A stretch of 58,304 nucleotides of DNA from Candidatus Raymondbacteria bacterium RIFOXYA2_FULL_49_16 (lineage in GTDB: Bacteria > Fibrobacterota > OXYB2-FULL-49-7 > XYB2-FULL-49-35): positions 1 to 58,304 of the forward strand of contig MFYT01000043.1 of the NCBI GenBank assembly GCA_001789205.1. The letters run 5' to 3'. The notes under the pieces are model-generated. The model made no database searches, was not told where the DNA came from, and saw nothing but the letters and a program-made list of their open reading frames with translations. The position numbers were made by a program, and so were the translations under genes. Positions 40,981 through 49,825 of the stretch are shown in pieces (position 1 is the stretch's first letter; each line of letters opens with the position of its first letter).

Positions 40981-42491
40981 GGACACATTTTCTTTAGGGT
41001 TCGCAGAGCATCAAAAATATCATTTTCAAGAGATAGTAGTTTTTCTATAATTTTTTCCGGCTTTTCATACTTCACTTCTTCATATTCAACCGCTTTATAC
41101 CGCGAAATTGAGAGATCGCAGTTGTTTTTCCGTATTTCCTCCGCATCAACCCACAGCCATCGGTCTCCTTTTTTCGGCTGCTTCTTTTTATTCCGCGCCT
41201 TCCATTTTTCAATGATGTCCGGAAGATCGTTCTGGTCAATCTTTGCACGCTTATCATCCAGCGAATAACCGTCTGCCTGCATGTCGTAGAACCAGACTTT
41301 GTCCGTCTTCTCCCCCTTGGTGAAAATCATCACCGCGGTAGAGACCCCAGCATAGGGCTTGAAAACACCGGATGGCATGGAAATAATGCCTTCAAGCGCG
41401 CAGGTGTCCATGATGAGCTTGCGCGTGTCCACATGCATGTTGGATGAGCCAAAAAGAACGCCATCTGGCACAATGACCCCGCAACGACCGCCGGGAATGA
41501 GCATGTTCACGAACAGGTTGAGGAACAACAACTCGGTCTTTGGTGTCTTGGAACTACCCACCATGCGCAAATCATCAGCAATATCACTCTTGTCCACATT
41601 GCCCTTGAAGGGTGGATTGGCAAGGATTACATCAAAGTGGTTACGCTCTTCAAACCTTTTCGAGAGTGTATCTGAATACCGGATATTCGGGTTTGTGATG
41701 CCATGAAGAACCATGTTCATGAGCGCAATCCGGACCATGGTTGTGTCAAAATCATAGCCGGTAAACGCCTTTTCACGTAAAAACTGCCACTGTCTTTTGT
41801 CCACAATCTTATCAGCAGTCAAATGGTGCGGCGTACCATCCTCGTCGTATTCAATGTTTTCAGGGTCGGAGTACATTTTCAGGATATGCGTGTATGCGCC
41901 GATCAGAAAGCCCGCTGTGCCTGCTGCAGGGTCGCACACCTTTTCACCCAGTTTGGGGTCAATCAACTCGACCATCATGCGGATAATGTGCCGGGGGGTG
42001 CGGAACTGGCCGTTTGTACCGGATTGGGCGATTTCGCTCAACAGATATTCGTAAATATCGCCCTGAATGTCCGCGCCCTGGGAAGAGAGATTCAGTTCAT
42101 CGATAATTTTAACAGCTTCAAGGATAAGCGATGCCTTGGGAATAAGAAAGACCGCGTCCTTCATGGATTCAGCGTAGAAATTGTTTTCGCCCCGCATCTC
42201 TTTTATAAAGGGAAAGACTTCATCACGCACATGCTTGAGCATGGATTCGGCGTCAAAGTGCATCCAGTGCGACCAGCGGCATTTTTCATTGCCCTTGAAA
42301 ATGGATGTGTATTTTTGATCCCTGCGTTCAGCTGCTTTTTTCTCATGAACATCCATATCCTCAATGCGTTTTATGAAGATGAGATAAGAGATCTGTTCTA
42401 TTGTGGCCAAGGGATTCGCCATACCGCCAGACCAGAAGAGGTTCCAGAGTTTGTCTATTTTGGCTTTTATTTCAGGTTTGGATGTGAGCAT
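40977..42491 (-). CDS. hsdM: Type I restriction-modification methyltransferase HsdM
   Basis: 504 residues. An N-terminal HsdM helical domain (about 8-140) precedes the catalytic domain with SAM motif I DPAAGTAGF (187-195) and the N6-adenine motif IV NPPF (292-295). QGDIYEYLLSEIAQSGTNGQFRTPRHIIRMMV is the highly conserved link. It methylates adenine in the target chosen by HsdS and protects the chromosome. An AGAGG ribosome site precedes the ATG. It has its own strong promoter (42570-42542) after a terminator hairpin behind fic, so methylase can be made without HsdR. Confidence 0.95.
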   Translation of the reverse strand: MLTSKPEIKAKIDKLWNLFWSGGMANPLATIEQISYLIFIKRIEDMDVHEKKAAERRDQKYTSIFKGNEKCRWSHWMHFDAESMLKHVRDEVFPFIKEMRGENNFYAESMKDAVFLIPKASLILEAVKIIDELNLSSQGADIQGDIYEYLLSEIAQSGTNGQFRTPRHIIRMMVELIDPKLGEKVCDPAAGTAGFLIGAYTHILKMYSDPENIEYDEDGTPHHLTADKIVDKRQWQFLREKAFTGYDFDTTMVRIALMNMVLHGITNPNIRYSDTLSKRFEERNHFDVILANPPFKGNVDKSDIADDLRMVGSSKTPKTELLFLNLFVNMLIPGGRCGVIVPDGVLFGSSNMHVDTRKLIMDTCALEGIISMPSGVFKPYAGVSTAVMIFTKGEKTDKVWFYDMQADGYSLDDKRAKIDQNDLPDIIEKWKARNKKKQPKKGDRWLWVDAEEIRKNNCDLSISRYKAVEYEEVKYEKPEKIIEKLLSLENDIFDALRTLKKMCP

Positions 42492-42541
42492 AATGATACC
42501 TCTATAAAGGGTAATTTGAGCTTATTTTTACCACCAATAGT

Positions 42542-42570
42542 AATATAAATTATAAAATATGAAAAGTCAA
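42542..42570 (-). promoter_or_regulatory. hsdM promoter
   Basis: On the - strand TTGACT (42570-42565), 17-bp spacer, TATATT (42547-42542). The predicted start is near 42535, giving a leader of about 44 bases. The -35 box touches the terminator hairpin that follows the fic gene. Confidence 0.65.
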
Positions 42571-42603
42571 TGGGGGTAATACTGCTATCATATTACCCCC
42601 ATT
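42569..42603 (-). terminator. Hairpin after fic, before hsdM
   Basis: Two perfect 12-bp arms (AATGGGGGTAAT 42569-42580, ATTACCCCCATT 42592-42603) with an 11-base loop, at the stop codon of fic. On the - strand it is followed by GACTTTTC, a modest T tract, so it may act as a partial terminator separating hsdR-fic from hsdM. Confidence 0.55.
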
Positions 42604-43666
42604 AGGCCAAATTACCCTCTTTATTACCTGTTTTCTGCCAACGGGCAGCTTTACCTCTCCCAACAGCTTTAATAATACCTTGAGAGCGTAAATCCCTGAG
42701 AATTTTGCGGATCATGTCCCTGCTCACATTGGGACAGTTTTTTTCTACTTCGGTTATGCCAAAAGGCAGCACAAAACGGTTTATTGCGGCAACGACCTGT
42801 TCGGTCTTTGACCCCTTGCCGTTGAAAATGCCGACATTGGCCTCAAATTCCTTGTACGCACGGACAAGCATGCCGTAAAAGTAGGAAAGCCATGTTATGG
42901 AATCATGCTTGCTTGCATGCCAGCCTTCTGACGCTGTGCGCAGGGTCTCGTAGTAACCTTCCTTTGAGTCTTCAATAATACGCTCAAGGCTGATATATTT
43001 GCCAACGCTGTAACCGGCCTTGTAGAGCAAAAGCAGGGTCAGGAGCCGGCCAATGCGGCCATTGCCGTCGGTGAAGGGATGTACGCAGAGGAAATCGAGC
43101 ACGAAAAGGGGAATAAGAATAAGTGGTTCATATGCTTCTGTACGGACAAGTTCCGCATATGCCACAACCAAGTCTGTCATGTACCGAGAGGTTTCAAACG
43201 CTGATACGGGTTTGAAACGGACGTATCGAGAGCCATCAGACCGGATTTCAACAATTTCATTGTCCCCATTCTTCCATGTACCTGCTTTGATTGTTGCGTA
43301 CCGGAAAAGCATGGAATGGAATTGGAGGATGACGTTTTCCGTGATCGGCATGTCCTGGTTGGATTGGTGGATGAGACATAGTATGTCCCTGTATCCGGCA
43401 ATCTCCTGTTCAGACCTGTTGCGAGGGGTGGCGTGCGATTTTACGATTGCCGAGACTCGTTTGTCCGAAGCGATGACGCCTTCAATCCTGTTGGACGACT
43501 GTGTGCTTTGAATAATGGCGCTTTCAAGCAGTTTTTCCATTGCTTCCGGCGACTGCCTCTGATATAATGCTTCCCGGCCCTTGAATTCGCCAAGCACCCG
43601 CAGCTGGTTGGCAATATCAGGGGTAAGCCGAAGGTTTTTCAGATATTCTGGGACGAATGATTTCAT
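42602..43666 (-). CDS. Fic-domain protein (AMPylase/adenylyltransferase family)
   Basis: 354 residues. Fic motif HPFTDGNGRIGR at 196-207 with catalytic His196 and the phosphate-binding loop intact. An N-terminal inhibitory helix motif SSNRIEG (57-63, Glu62) of the class II type would hold the enzyme inactive by itself. WKNGDNEIVEIRSDGSRYVRFKP forms the flap region. The C-terminus (about 290-354) is a winged helix (ISRDMIRKILRDLRSQGIIKAVG type). It would transfer AMP or another NMP moiety to a protein hydroxyl. The gene starts one base after the hsdR stop, with AAGGA inside hsdR. Fic genes inside type I R-M operons are common and their role there is not known. Confidence 0.9.
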   Translation of the reverse strand: MKSFVPEYLKNLRLTPDIANQLRVLGEFKGREALYQRQSPEAMEKLLESAIIQSTQSSNRIEGVIASDKRVSAIVKSHATPRNRSEQEIAGYRDILCLIHQSNQDMPITENVILQFHSMLFRYATIKAGTWKNGDNEIVEIRSDGSRYVRFKPVSAFETSRYMTDLVVAYAELVRTEAYEPLILIPLFVLDFLCVHPFTDGNGRIGRLLTLLLLYKAGYSVGKYISLERIIEDSKEGYYETLRTASEGWHASKHDSITWLSYFYGMLVRAYKEFEANVGIFNGKGSKTEQVVAAINRFVLPFGITEVEKNCPNVSRDMIRKILRDLRSQGIIKAVGRGKAARWQKTGNKEGNLA

Positions 43667-43667
43667 G

Positions 43668-46451
43668 TCAAATCCTTATGCTATTGAAAATGCCGATGAT
43701 TTCTTTCAATTCTTCGTCTGTGAAAAGCTTTGCGGCAGCGTCAGTGCCAAACTGATCAAAAGGCGGTTCGAAAAGGTCGTCATATTCGATGTGTTTCTTT
43801 TTGGCGAAAACGTTTTTCACTGTGCGCAGGAAACGTATCTGGTCAGGTGAAAGCGGGTTGCTGTTGTTGCGTTCCACAATATACGTGTTGAACGAGGCAT
43901 TAACCAGGGTTTCAGGATCAGGGAATTTATACAGGCCCAGGATGCTTTTGATGAACTGAATGAATGTACCATAAGGCTGCTTGTATATTTTCCGCAGGTT
44001 TTCTTCAGAAACATACAATTCCGGCCCATTTACTGTATCTTCTATATCTGCAAGGTCCTTTTCGGAAATGGGCGCGCCAGCTTTGACCTTGCGTAGCGCA
44101 GGATGAGAATTGGCAAGCGCCATGACCTTTTTTTCTACTTTTTCACGATATTCATGCACATACGCGCCCTCGCCATTGGGACCAAACTCGACCCATTCCC
44201 GTTTTGCAATAAGATCGTCCAGGTCAAGTTCAAGTATCTCCCGTTCTTCAATCTGCTTGTGCTTCATGACCGGCGATAGATCATTTTTCAACTGCTCACA
44301 TGAATCATAAGAGATTGTCTGCCAGAATGGACCATCAAGTATGGATCGGATGAGCGGTTCGTGTTTTTTAACAACGCCAAGATTATGCGGAAGTTTCCGG
44401 CAGTCTGAAACAATGTCCTTCTTTGCCCGTTCAAGTTCCTCTTTCTGTTTCAGTAATAGCGAGAACCCGAGTTTTTCCGTGGCATAAATAAATGATTCTT
44501 CAGGGATGGAACAGTCGCTTTTGTACTTGAGCAGCGGAGCGATGGTTTTTTCAAGGTATTCGCGCGACTGCACGTCAAAATCATCCCAGACAGCAGGGGA
44601 GAGGGCCTTGTCTATGTTTCGTTTGTTTTCTTTGATTGTGATCGAGTTCGAGGGAAGCGCCTTTATATCTGCAATAAGCTCATTTTTTACATATTCAAAG
44701 CGTTTTGTATCCTTTGAATCCAGGAAAAATGTGGCTTTCTGGAGCCTGAGTTTGAAGATTTTAGCAGGCAGGGGGTCTGGCGTGGCAGGTTTTTCCCCAT
44801 CGGGCTTTTCGCCAAAGTATTCAAAGTTGCCCCAGTGGTCGATTATCAGGAACCGGTCTTTTGCCATGCACCAGGGTTTGCGTTTCGCAGGGTCAACATG
44901 CAGCACTCGGGTGCCGCGGCCGATCATCTGCCAGAACTTAATTTTACTGAACACGGGTTTTGCAAAAACAAGGTTCACAATCTCGCGCACATCCACGCCC
45001 GTGTCCAGCATGTCCACGGAAATGGTAATGCGCGGGTAGCTCTCATTCTTGAATTTATCGAACAGTTTCAGAGGGCGTTCCATTTTTGAATCAATAACTT
45101 CAGAAAGCCTGCCTTGGTATTCCGGATAAAGCTTGTTGAAAAGCAGATGCAGCCGTATTGCATGCTTATGTGAGACCGCGAAGATAATTGTCTTACCCGG
45201 AACAACGCCGCCGTCGTCCTTTATGGACACATCCATGAATTCACGGATCAATGTTTCATTAGTCCCCTCGTTGGTCACCTTTTTTTCAAGATCACTGCCT
45301 TCAAAATCCAGTTCGTCCGGTAAAAGGCCCTGTTCAAGGAGCTTGTTGCGCACCACTTCGGGCAAATCGCGGCCTTTTATACCCTGCACTTGGAATTGGG
45401 TTTGGGCAGCATAGGGTGGCCGGAAGTCCACAAGGCATTTTTCCTGTATGGCATGTTCGTATGGATAGACAAACGTTGGGAGATTGTCCAGGCACCCGAA
45501 GAACCTGAACGTGTCCCGTTCAACGAATTCAGAAGGCGTTGCCGTTAATCCAATCTGAACTGCTTGAAAATAGCTCAAAACATCGCGCCATTTGTTATAA
45601 ATTGACCGGTGGCACTCGTCAGATATTATCACGTCAAAAAAGCCCGGTGTTACCGTGGTAAAACATTCCATCATGGTCTGGATAGTGGAAACATAGAGGC
45701 GTTTGGCTGAATCAATATGGCCGGACCTGATGTATTCGCGCGGTTCCTCGGGCAGATGGTCCTTGAAGCCGTCGTTGAAGGCCTGGACAGCCAGGGCTTC
45801 CCGGTCAACAAGGAACAGGACGCGCTGCGCCCATTTTGCCCTGAGCATAACATCTACAAGCGCCATGGCTGTCCGTGTTTTACCAGTACCAGTCGCCATT
45901 ACCAGCAGGAATTTCCTGTGGTTTTTCATAAGGCCCGAAGAAATTCGTTTGATTGCTTCTGCTTGGTAGGCCCGGTCGGCTATTTCCTTTTTAATTGGTG
46001 TGGCCAACAGGTTGTTCCGGTTTTGGTTCTGAAAGCGTATGCGTTCAAGATCATCGCGGGAGAAAAAACCATGTACCATTGTTTCCGCCGCAAATTCCCG
46101 GTTCCAGAACCATGTTTCATAGCCATTGGTCAGAAAGATAAAGGGGGAAACACTAAAGGTCTTTTTTATTCCATCGGCATAATCAGCGGCCTGTTGTTTG
46201 CCTGCAATTGGGTCGCGGCTGGTTTTCTTGGCTTCAACAACGGCAAGTGGGTTGCCGTAACGGTCGAGAAGCAGATAATCGACAAATCCGGAAGCTGGGG
46301 CTGGACGCCATACCCGTTCTTTCCCAGCCCCGGAAACCTCTAATTCAATCATGACGTCTTTGCGGTTATGCACGTCCCAGCCCGCATCCCCAAGCATGGA
46401 GTCGATGATCTGCCTGCGAGTGGACTGTTCGTCCAGTTTTTCGGTTCTCAT
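43668..46451 (-). CDS. hsdR: Type I restriction endonuclease HsdR
   Basis: 927 residues. N-terminal PD-(D/E)xK nuclease: Asp58 in FVDYLLLDRYGNP and E73-A-K75 in VVEAKK. Superfamily 2 translocase motor: Walker A MATGTGKT (185-192), DECH box (278-281), GLTATP, and motif VI IGRGTR. A long C-terminal helical region binds HsdM. The protein cleaves unmodified DNA after ATP-driven translocation. It is the first gene of the R-M operon; fic, hsdM, DUF3800, hsdS and the PIN gene follow on the same strand. No strong promoter or ribosome site is visible in the 71 bases upstream; a weak TTGTAC-17-CAATAA is the best candidate. Confidence 0.95.
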   Translation of the reverse strand: MRTEKLDEQSTRRQIIDSMLGDAGWDVHNRKDVMIELEVSGAGKERVWRPAPASGFVDYLLLDRYGNPLAVVEAKKTSRDPIAGKQQAADYADGIKKTFSVSPFIFLTNGYETWFWNREFAAETMVHGFFSRDDLERIRFQNQNRNNLLATPIKKEIADRAYQAEAIKRISSGLMKNHRKFLLVMATGTGKTRTAMALVDVMLRAKWAQRVLFLVDREALAVQAFNDGFKDHLPEEPREYIRSGHIDSAKRLYVSTIQTMMECFTTVTPGFFDVIISDECHRSIYNKWRDVLSYFQAVQIGLTATPSEFVERDTFRFFGCLDNLPTFVYPYEHAIQEKCLVDFRPPYAAQTQFQVQGIKGRDLPEVVRNKLLEQGLLPDELDFEGSDLEKKVTNEGTNETLIREFMDVSIKDDGGVVPGKTIIFAVSHKHAIRLHLLFNKLYPEYQGRLSEVIDSKMERPLKLFDKFKNESYPRITISVDMLDTGVDVREIVNLVFAKPVFSKIKFWQMIGRGTRVLHVDPAKRKPWCMAKDRFLIIDHWGNFEYFGEKPDGEKPATPDPLPAKIFKLRLQKATFFLDSKDTKRFEYVKNELIADIKALPSNSITIKENKRNIDKALSPAVWDDFDVQSREYLEKTIAPLLKYKSDCSIPEESFIYATEKLGFSLLLKQKEELERAKKDIVSDCRKLPHNLGVVKKHEPLIRSILDGPFWQTISYDSCEQLKNDLSPVMKHKQIEEREILELDLDDLIAKREWVEFGPNGEGAYVHEYREKVEKKVMALANSHPALRKVKAGAPISEKDLADIEDTVNGPELYVSEENLRKIYKQPYGTFIQFIKSILGLYKFPDPETLVNASFNTYIVERNNSNPLSPDQIRFLRTVKNVFAKKKHIEYDDLFEPPFDQFGTDAAAKLFTDEELKEIIGIFNSIRI

Positions 46452-46522
46452 TAGAAAGATTATTGTTATTTACAGGCTGGCCGTACAATGTTTTTCTTGA
46501 AAAAACGCGATAACGGATACGC

Positions 46523-47509
46523 TCAGGTCATGAGCCGGTAGCGTTCCCGGTCAATCACGTATTTAAGCGGTTTTCCATGGATAAACGCCCGGATGTTTTC
46601 CAGCGCGGTCTGCTGAATGACCTGCTGACCAATTTTTCCAGTCGAGGCGATGCAGTGGCCCGTGAGAATGGCATTGGAGCACTTTGCAAGGGGCGATTTC
46701 AGCCAGTCGCGTTCGTTCTCAATCACGTCAATGCCCGCGTACAGCCGTTTTTCCCTGAGTATGCGGGCCAGGTCCTTTTCAACAACAATAGGTCCGCGCG
46801 CAGTGTTGATGAAAACGCCTCCCTGCGGCATGAGGGACAGTTTCTCATAGGTGACGCTACCCCTGGTTGCATCGTTAAGTCCCGCGTGCACTGTCACAAT
46901 GTCGTTGTTTTTGAAAAGATCGTGCATGCTGTGGTGTTGTTTCATGCCACGGGGCGCTTTTTTTATTGTGGGGTCGTAGAACGAAAAACAGGGAGAAAAA
47001 GGACGCAGCATCTTTGCCACAAGCTGGCCGATAAATCCCAGTCCATAGATTCCCACGCGCATACCATGGAGGGACATGACCGGTCTGGTCACCTCAAACG
47101 GAACATCCGGGTTCACCACGCTGTGGTACAGGGCCGGAATCTGCTTGAGCACGGAAAAGAGAAGGGCAATCGCTCCTTCAGCAGTGGCAAAGGCAATGCT
47201 GCTGCCCCAGTTGGTCACCGCGATCCGCGAACCGATGTACGATGGGCGGATTGTCTTTTTCATTTCGCCGGTCAGGTGGCAGATGTATTTCAGCCGTTTG
47301 TTTTTTTTCGGGAAATTATCGGGCAGCAGAGGCGAACCCCAGCCCGTGACCAAGATGTCGGTTTCAGCAAGCACCTGGCAGAGATCGAGTGTGTCCCAGG
47401 CACTATAATGGTTCACTGTGCCCAGGCGCATGAGCTGTTCGAGGAAATCGCGCGTGACAAGGTAGGTATTGCTGACCAGGACGGTGATGATGGTATTTTT
47501 ACGTTTCAT
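46523..47509 (-). CDS. D-isomer 2-hydroxyacid dehydrogenase
   Basis: 328 residues from the ATG at 47509 (AAAGGA ribosome site 7 bases upstream); the longer frame to 47608 is not used. The Rossmann motif GIYGLGFIG is present, and the catalytic Arg-Glu-His set appears in NTARGPIV, GIDVIENE and LTGHCIAST. This is the phosphoglycerate/glyoxylate dehydrogenase family. The C-terminus lacks an ACT domain, so it is not a full SerA. It would reduce a 2-keto acid with NAD(P)H. Two oddities: the segment RLKYICHLTGEMKKTIRPSYIG replaces the usual 'SAGVD.ID', and the C-terminal tail is basic. The substrate is unknown. Confidence 0.8.
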   Translation of the reverse strand: MKRKNTIITVLVSNTYLVTRDFLEQLMRLGTVNHYSAWDTLDLCQVLAETDILVTGWGSPLLPDNFPKKNKRLKYICHLTGEMKKTIRPSYIGSRIAVTNWGSSIAFATAEGAIALLFSVLKQIPALYHSVVNPDVPFEVTRPVMSLHGMRVGIYGLGFIGQLVAKMLRPFSPCFSFYDPTIKKAPRGMKQHHSMHDLFKNNDIVTVHAGLNDATRGSVTYEKLSLMPQGGVFINTARGPIVVEKDLARILREKRLYAGIDVIENERDWLKSPLAKCSNAILTGHCIASTGKIGQQVIQQTALENIRAFIHGKPLKYVIDRERYRLMT

Positions 47510-47616
47510 GCTATGTCCTTTTCGAGGCAGGAAATATACTTTCTCTCCGGCAGCGGGCGAAACTGCGGGCGCACGCGCGCCGTGCTTTTCGCGCAGCACT
47601 CCAATCATTTATATTC

Positions 47617-49296
47617 ATGGCATACATGAGCCCCTCACTAGCGCACAAAAACCGCGACAGCATACGCGAGGAACTTTCCGCCGGCGTTGACCTGCTTGTC
47701 GTGGGCGGCGGGATCAACGGCGCGGGCATCCTGCGCGATGCGGCCATGCGCGGTCTGCGTGTGGGCCTGTGCGAAAAAAATGATTTTGGTCATGGCACCA
47801 GTTCGCGTTCCTCAAAACTCATCCACGGCGGCATCAGGTACCTCGAACACCTGGATTTTGGCCTTATCATCGAATCGTGCGCTGAACGTGCGCGGCTCAT
47901 GCGGCTCGAACCCGACCTTGTCAAACCCACCGAGTTCCTCATGCCCGTGTACAAGAGCGACCGGTATCCGCTGTGGTACATGAACATAGGGCTCTGGATG
48001 TATGACGCGCTGGCCTTTTTCCGCAACCACAAGCTCCACCGGCTGCTCAACAAGAAAGAAGCGCTCGCCACTGCGCCGCGTATGAATCCCGAGGGCTTGT
48101 CCGGCGGTCTCACCTACTACGATTGCAGGGTCAATGACGCGCGCCTAGTCATGAACAACATTGTATCCGCGCAGTTGCACGGCGGCCATGCGCTCAACTA
48201 CATGGAGATCACGGGGGTCAAAAAGCACAATGGAAAAATATGCGGCGCCACGGCCGTGGATCGGCTTTCAGGCGCGTCCTTTACCATTCCCTGTTCGCTT
48301 CTGGTATCGGCCGCGGGCCCATGGACAAACGGGTTCTATGAAACCATGGAAGGGGCAACGCGCGACATCCTCCGTCTCACCAAGGGCATACATCTGCTTT
48401 TTACGCAGGAACGTTTCCCGGCAAAAACCGCGGTGGTCATTCTTTCCAACGACGATCGCAGGATCATCTTTGTCATTCCCTGGGAAGAGTACACGCTGGT
48501 GGGCACCACAGACACCGACTACAGCGGATCCATCGACGATGTCACGCCCGACCAATCCGACGTCGGTTATCTTCTGAAACTTGTCAACGACCGTTTTCCC
48601 GGCCTTGGCCTTGTCCCGCGCGACGCGGTGAGCGCTTATGCCGGACTGCGGCCCCTCCTCTTGTCGGGCGGCAGCGCGTCGGCGGTATCGCGCAAGGACA
48701 AGGTGCTCGCCTCACCCTCGGGCGCGCTGATTGTGGGGGGTGGCAAACTCACCACCTATCGCAAGATCGCTGAAAAGGCCGTGAACATGGCCCTGAAGAG
48801 GCTTCCCGCGGGTACGCGGCAGCGGGTGCGAGGCTGCACTACAGCGCGCGTGCCGCTCATCGAACGGATGGGCCACACGGGAAAGACCGGCGCCTATGGA
48901 AGGGGGACCCATCCTTTTGATGCTGAAGTCATTGAATACCTTGAAACGCGCTACGGGAAAAAAAGCTCAGAAATTTTTGACATTGCCGCGTCAGATCCAA
49001 CGCTGAGCCAGCGCATCTGCCGCGAACTTCCCTTTATTTTCGCGGAGATCATCTATGCCGCACGCAGGGAAATGCTGGTGTCGCTCACTGATTTCTTCAG
49101 GCTTAGGACCGAAATTTTCCTCAAGGCGTCCGACAATGGACTGTCGCGCGCTGACCAGTGCGCGCGCATTCTGGGGTCAGAACTCATGCTGGGGGAAGAT
49201 GGAATACGGAAAGAGGCGGACAGCTACCGCAGCTATGTAACGCGCACCTTGTCGTGCATTGGCCGGGGCGCGGTCTGTTCAGACGCGAATCCCTAG
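47617..49296 (+). CDS. glpD: FAD-dependent glycerol-3-phosphate dehydrogenase
   Basis: 559 residues. Dinucleotide-binding motif VVGGGINGAGILRDAAMRG (about 30-48), FGHGTSSRSSKLIHGGIRYLE with the FAD/substrate contacts, and VGTTDTDYSG further on, all typical of GlpD. A C-terminal DAO_C helical domain is present (about 400-550). It oxidises sn-glycerol-3-phosphate to dihydroxyacetone phosphate at the inner membrane, feeding electrons to quinone. No glpF/glpK is adjacent. The gene diverges from the dehydrogenase at 47509. Its TAG stop shares the palindrome CTAG with the stop codon of the convergent STAS gene. Confidence 0.95.
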   Translation: MAYMSPSLAHKNRDSIREELSAGVDLLVVGGGINGAGILRDAAMRGLRVGLCEKNDFGHGTSSRSSKLIHGGIRYLEHLDFGLIIESCAERARLMRLEPDLVKPTEFLMPVYKSDRYPLWYMNIGLWMYDALAFFRNHKLHRLLNKKEALATAPRMNPEGLSGGLTYYDCRVNDARLVMNNIVSAQLHGGHALNYMEITGVKKHNGKICGATAVDRLSGASFTIPCSLLVSAAGPWTNGFYETMEGATRDILRLTKGIHLLFTQERFPAKTAVVILSNDDRRIIFVIPWEEYTLVGTTDTDYSGSIDDVTPDQSDVGYLLKLVNDRFPGLGLVPRDAVSAYAGLRPLLLSGGSASAVSRKDKVLASPSGALIVGGGKLTTYRKIAEKAVNMALKRLPAGTRQRVRGCTTARVPLIERMGHTGKTGAYGRGTHPFDAEVIEYLETRYGKKSSEIFDIAASDPTLSQRICRELPFIFAEIIYAARREMLVSLTDFFRLRTEIFLKASDNGLSRADQCARILGSELMLGEDGIRKEADSYRSYVTRTLSCIGRGAVCSDANP

Positions 49297-49679
49297 AAGC
49301 AATAGAGCAGCAGGTTTTTTGTTACAAAATGGTCCATCTCAATTTCATCGGAAAGCGTGCCAACATTTTCACCACAGAGAGAACCCGCGTCAATCCTGAT
49401 TTTTGTATTGGGGTTTGAGTTCATAATGAAGAGATGCCCGCCCATTTCTTTTACCTTGCCCGCAAACGCGGATATGGAGCGGACAACAGAATGGGCAATG
49501 CGCACCACGCACGAAAGATCGAAAACGAATTCCTTGATGCCTCGTGAGAGCAGGTTTTTACACATGAGGTCAAACTGGGCCTGATAACCGTTGTTCATTA
49601 TGCCGGCGAATTTATACACTGTCAGATAGCCCATTGTCTTTTGCTCGGTTTTAACCAGTTCAAGTTCTGATGTTACCAT
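49293..49679 (-). CDS. STAS-domain protein (anti-sigma-factor-antagonist type)
   Basis: 128 residues forming a single STAS domain: VYKFAGIMNNGYQAQFDLMCKNLLSRGIKEFVFDLS, then VVRIAHSVVRSISAFAGKVKEMGGHLFIMNSN, the usual beta-alpha-beta order. The phosphorylatable Ser of SpoIIAA-type antagonists would be in IAHSVVRS, but the surrounding 'DSSG' is not conserved. It would bind an anti-sigma or GHKL kinase partner. The REC-GHKL protein at 16190 has an ATPase of that class, yet the genes are 32 kb apart. It overlaps the glpD stop by 4 bases. Confidence 0.75.
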   Translation of the reverse strand: MVTSELELVKTEQKTMGYLTVYKFAGIMNNGYQAQFDLMCKNLLSRGIKEFVFDLSCVVRIAHSVVRSISAFAGKVKEMGGHLFIMNSNPNTKIRIDAGSLCGENVGTLSDEIEMDHFVTKNLLLYCF

Positions 49680-49802
49680 TCTATGCCTCCTTTTTGCTTT
49701 TTACTAAGAAAAAAAGCAAAACAGGTGCCGCAGTGTAACGCTTTGTTTAATAATAAAATAAGAAAACAAAAAGGACCAAACTGACCTTTGGAGAGCTTTT
49801 TG

Positions 49803-49820
49803 TTGGACAAAGTTGTCCAA
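49803..49820. repeat. Palindrome TTGGACAA-AG-TTGTCCAA
   Basis: A perfect 8-bp inverted repeat with a 2-bp centre, between the marC stop and the start of the STAS gene. No T tract follows on either strand, so an operator is more likely than a terminator. A second inverted repeat (TTTTGCTTTTT/AAAAAGCAAAA, about 49692-49721) lies directly upstream of the STAS gene start. Confidence 0.45.
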
Positions 49821-49825
49821 ACAAC

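Noticed and set aside
30936-46451. Retron, CRISPR or type III toxin-antitoxin explanation for the small RNAs
   Set aside because: There is no reverse transcriptase, no cas gene, no regularly spaced repeats and no tandem RNA repeat upstream of a ToxN-like gene.
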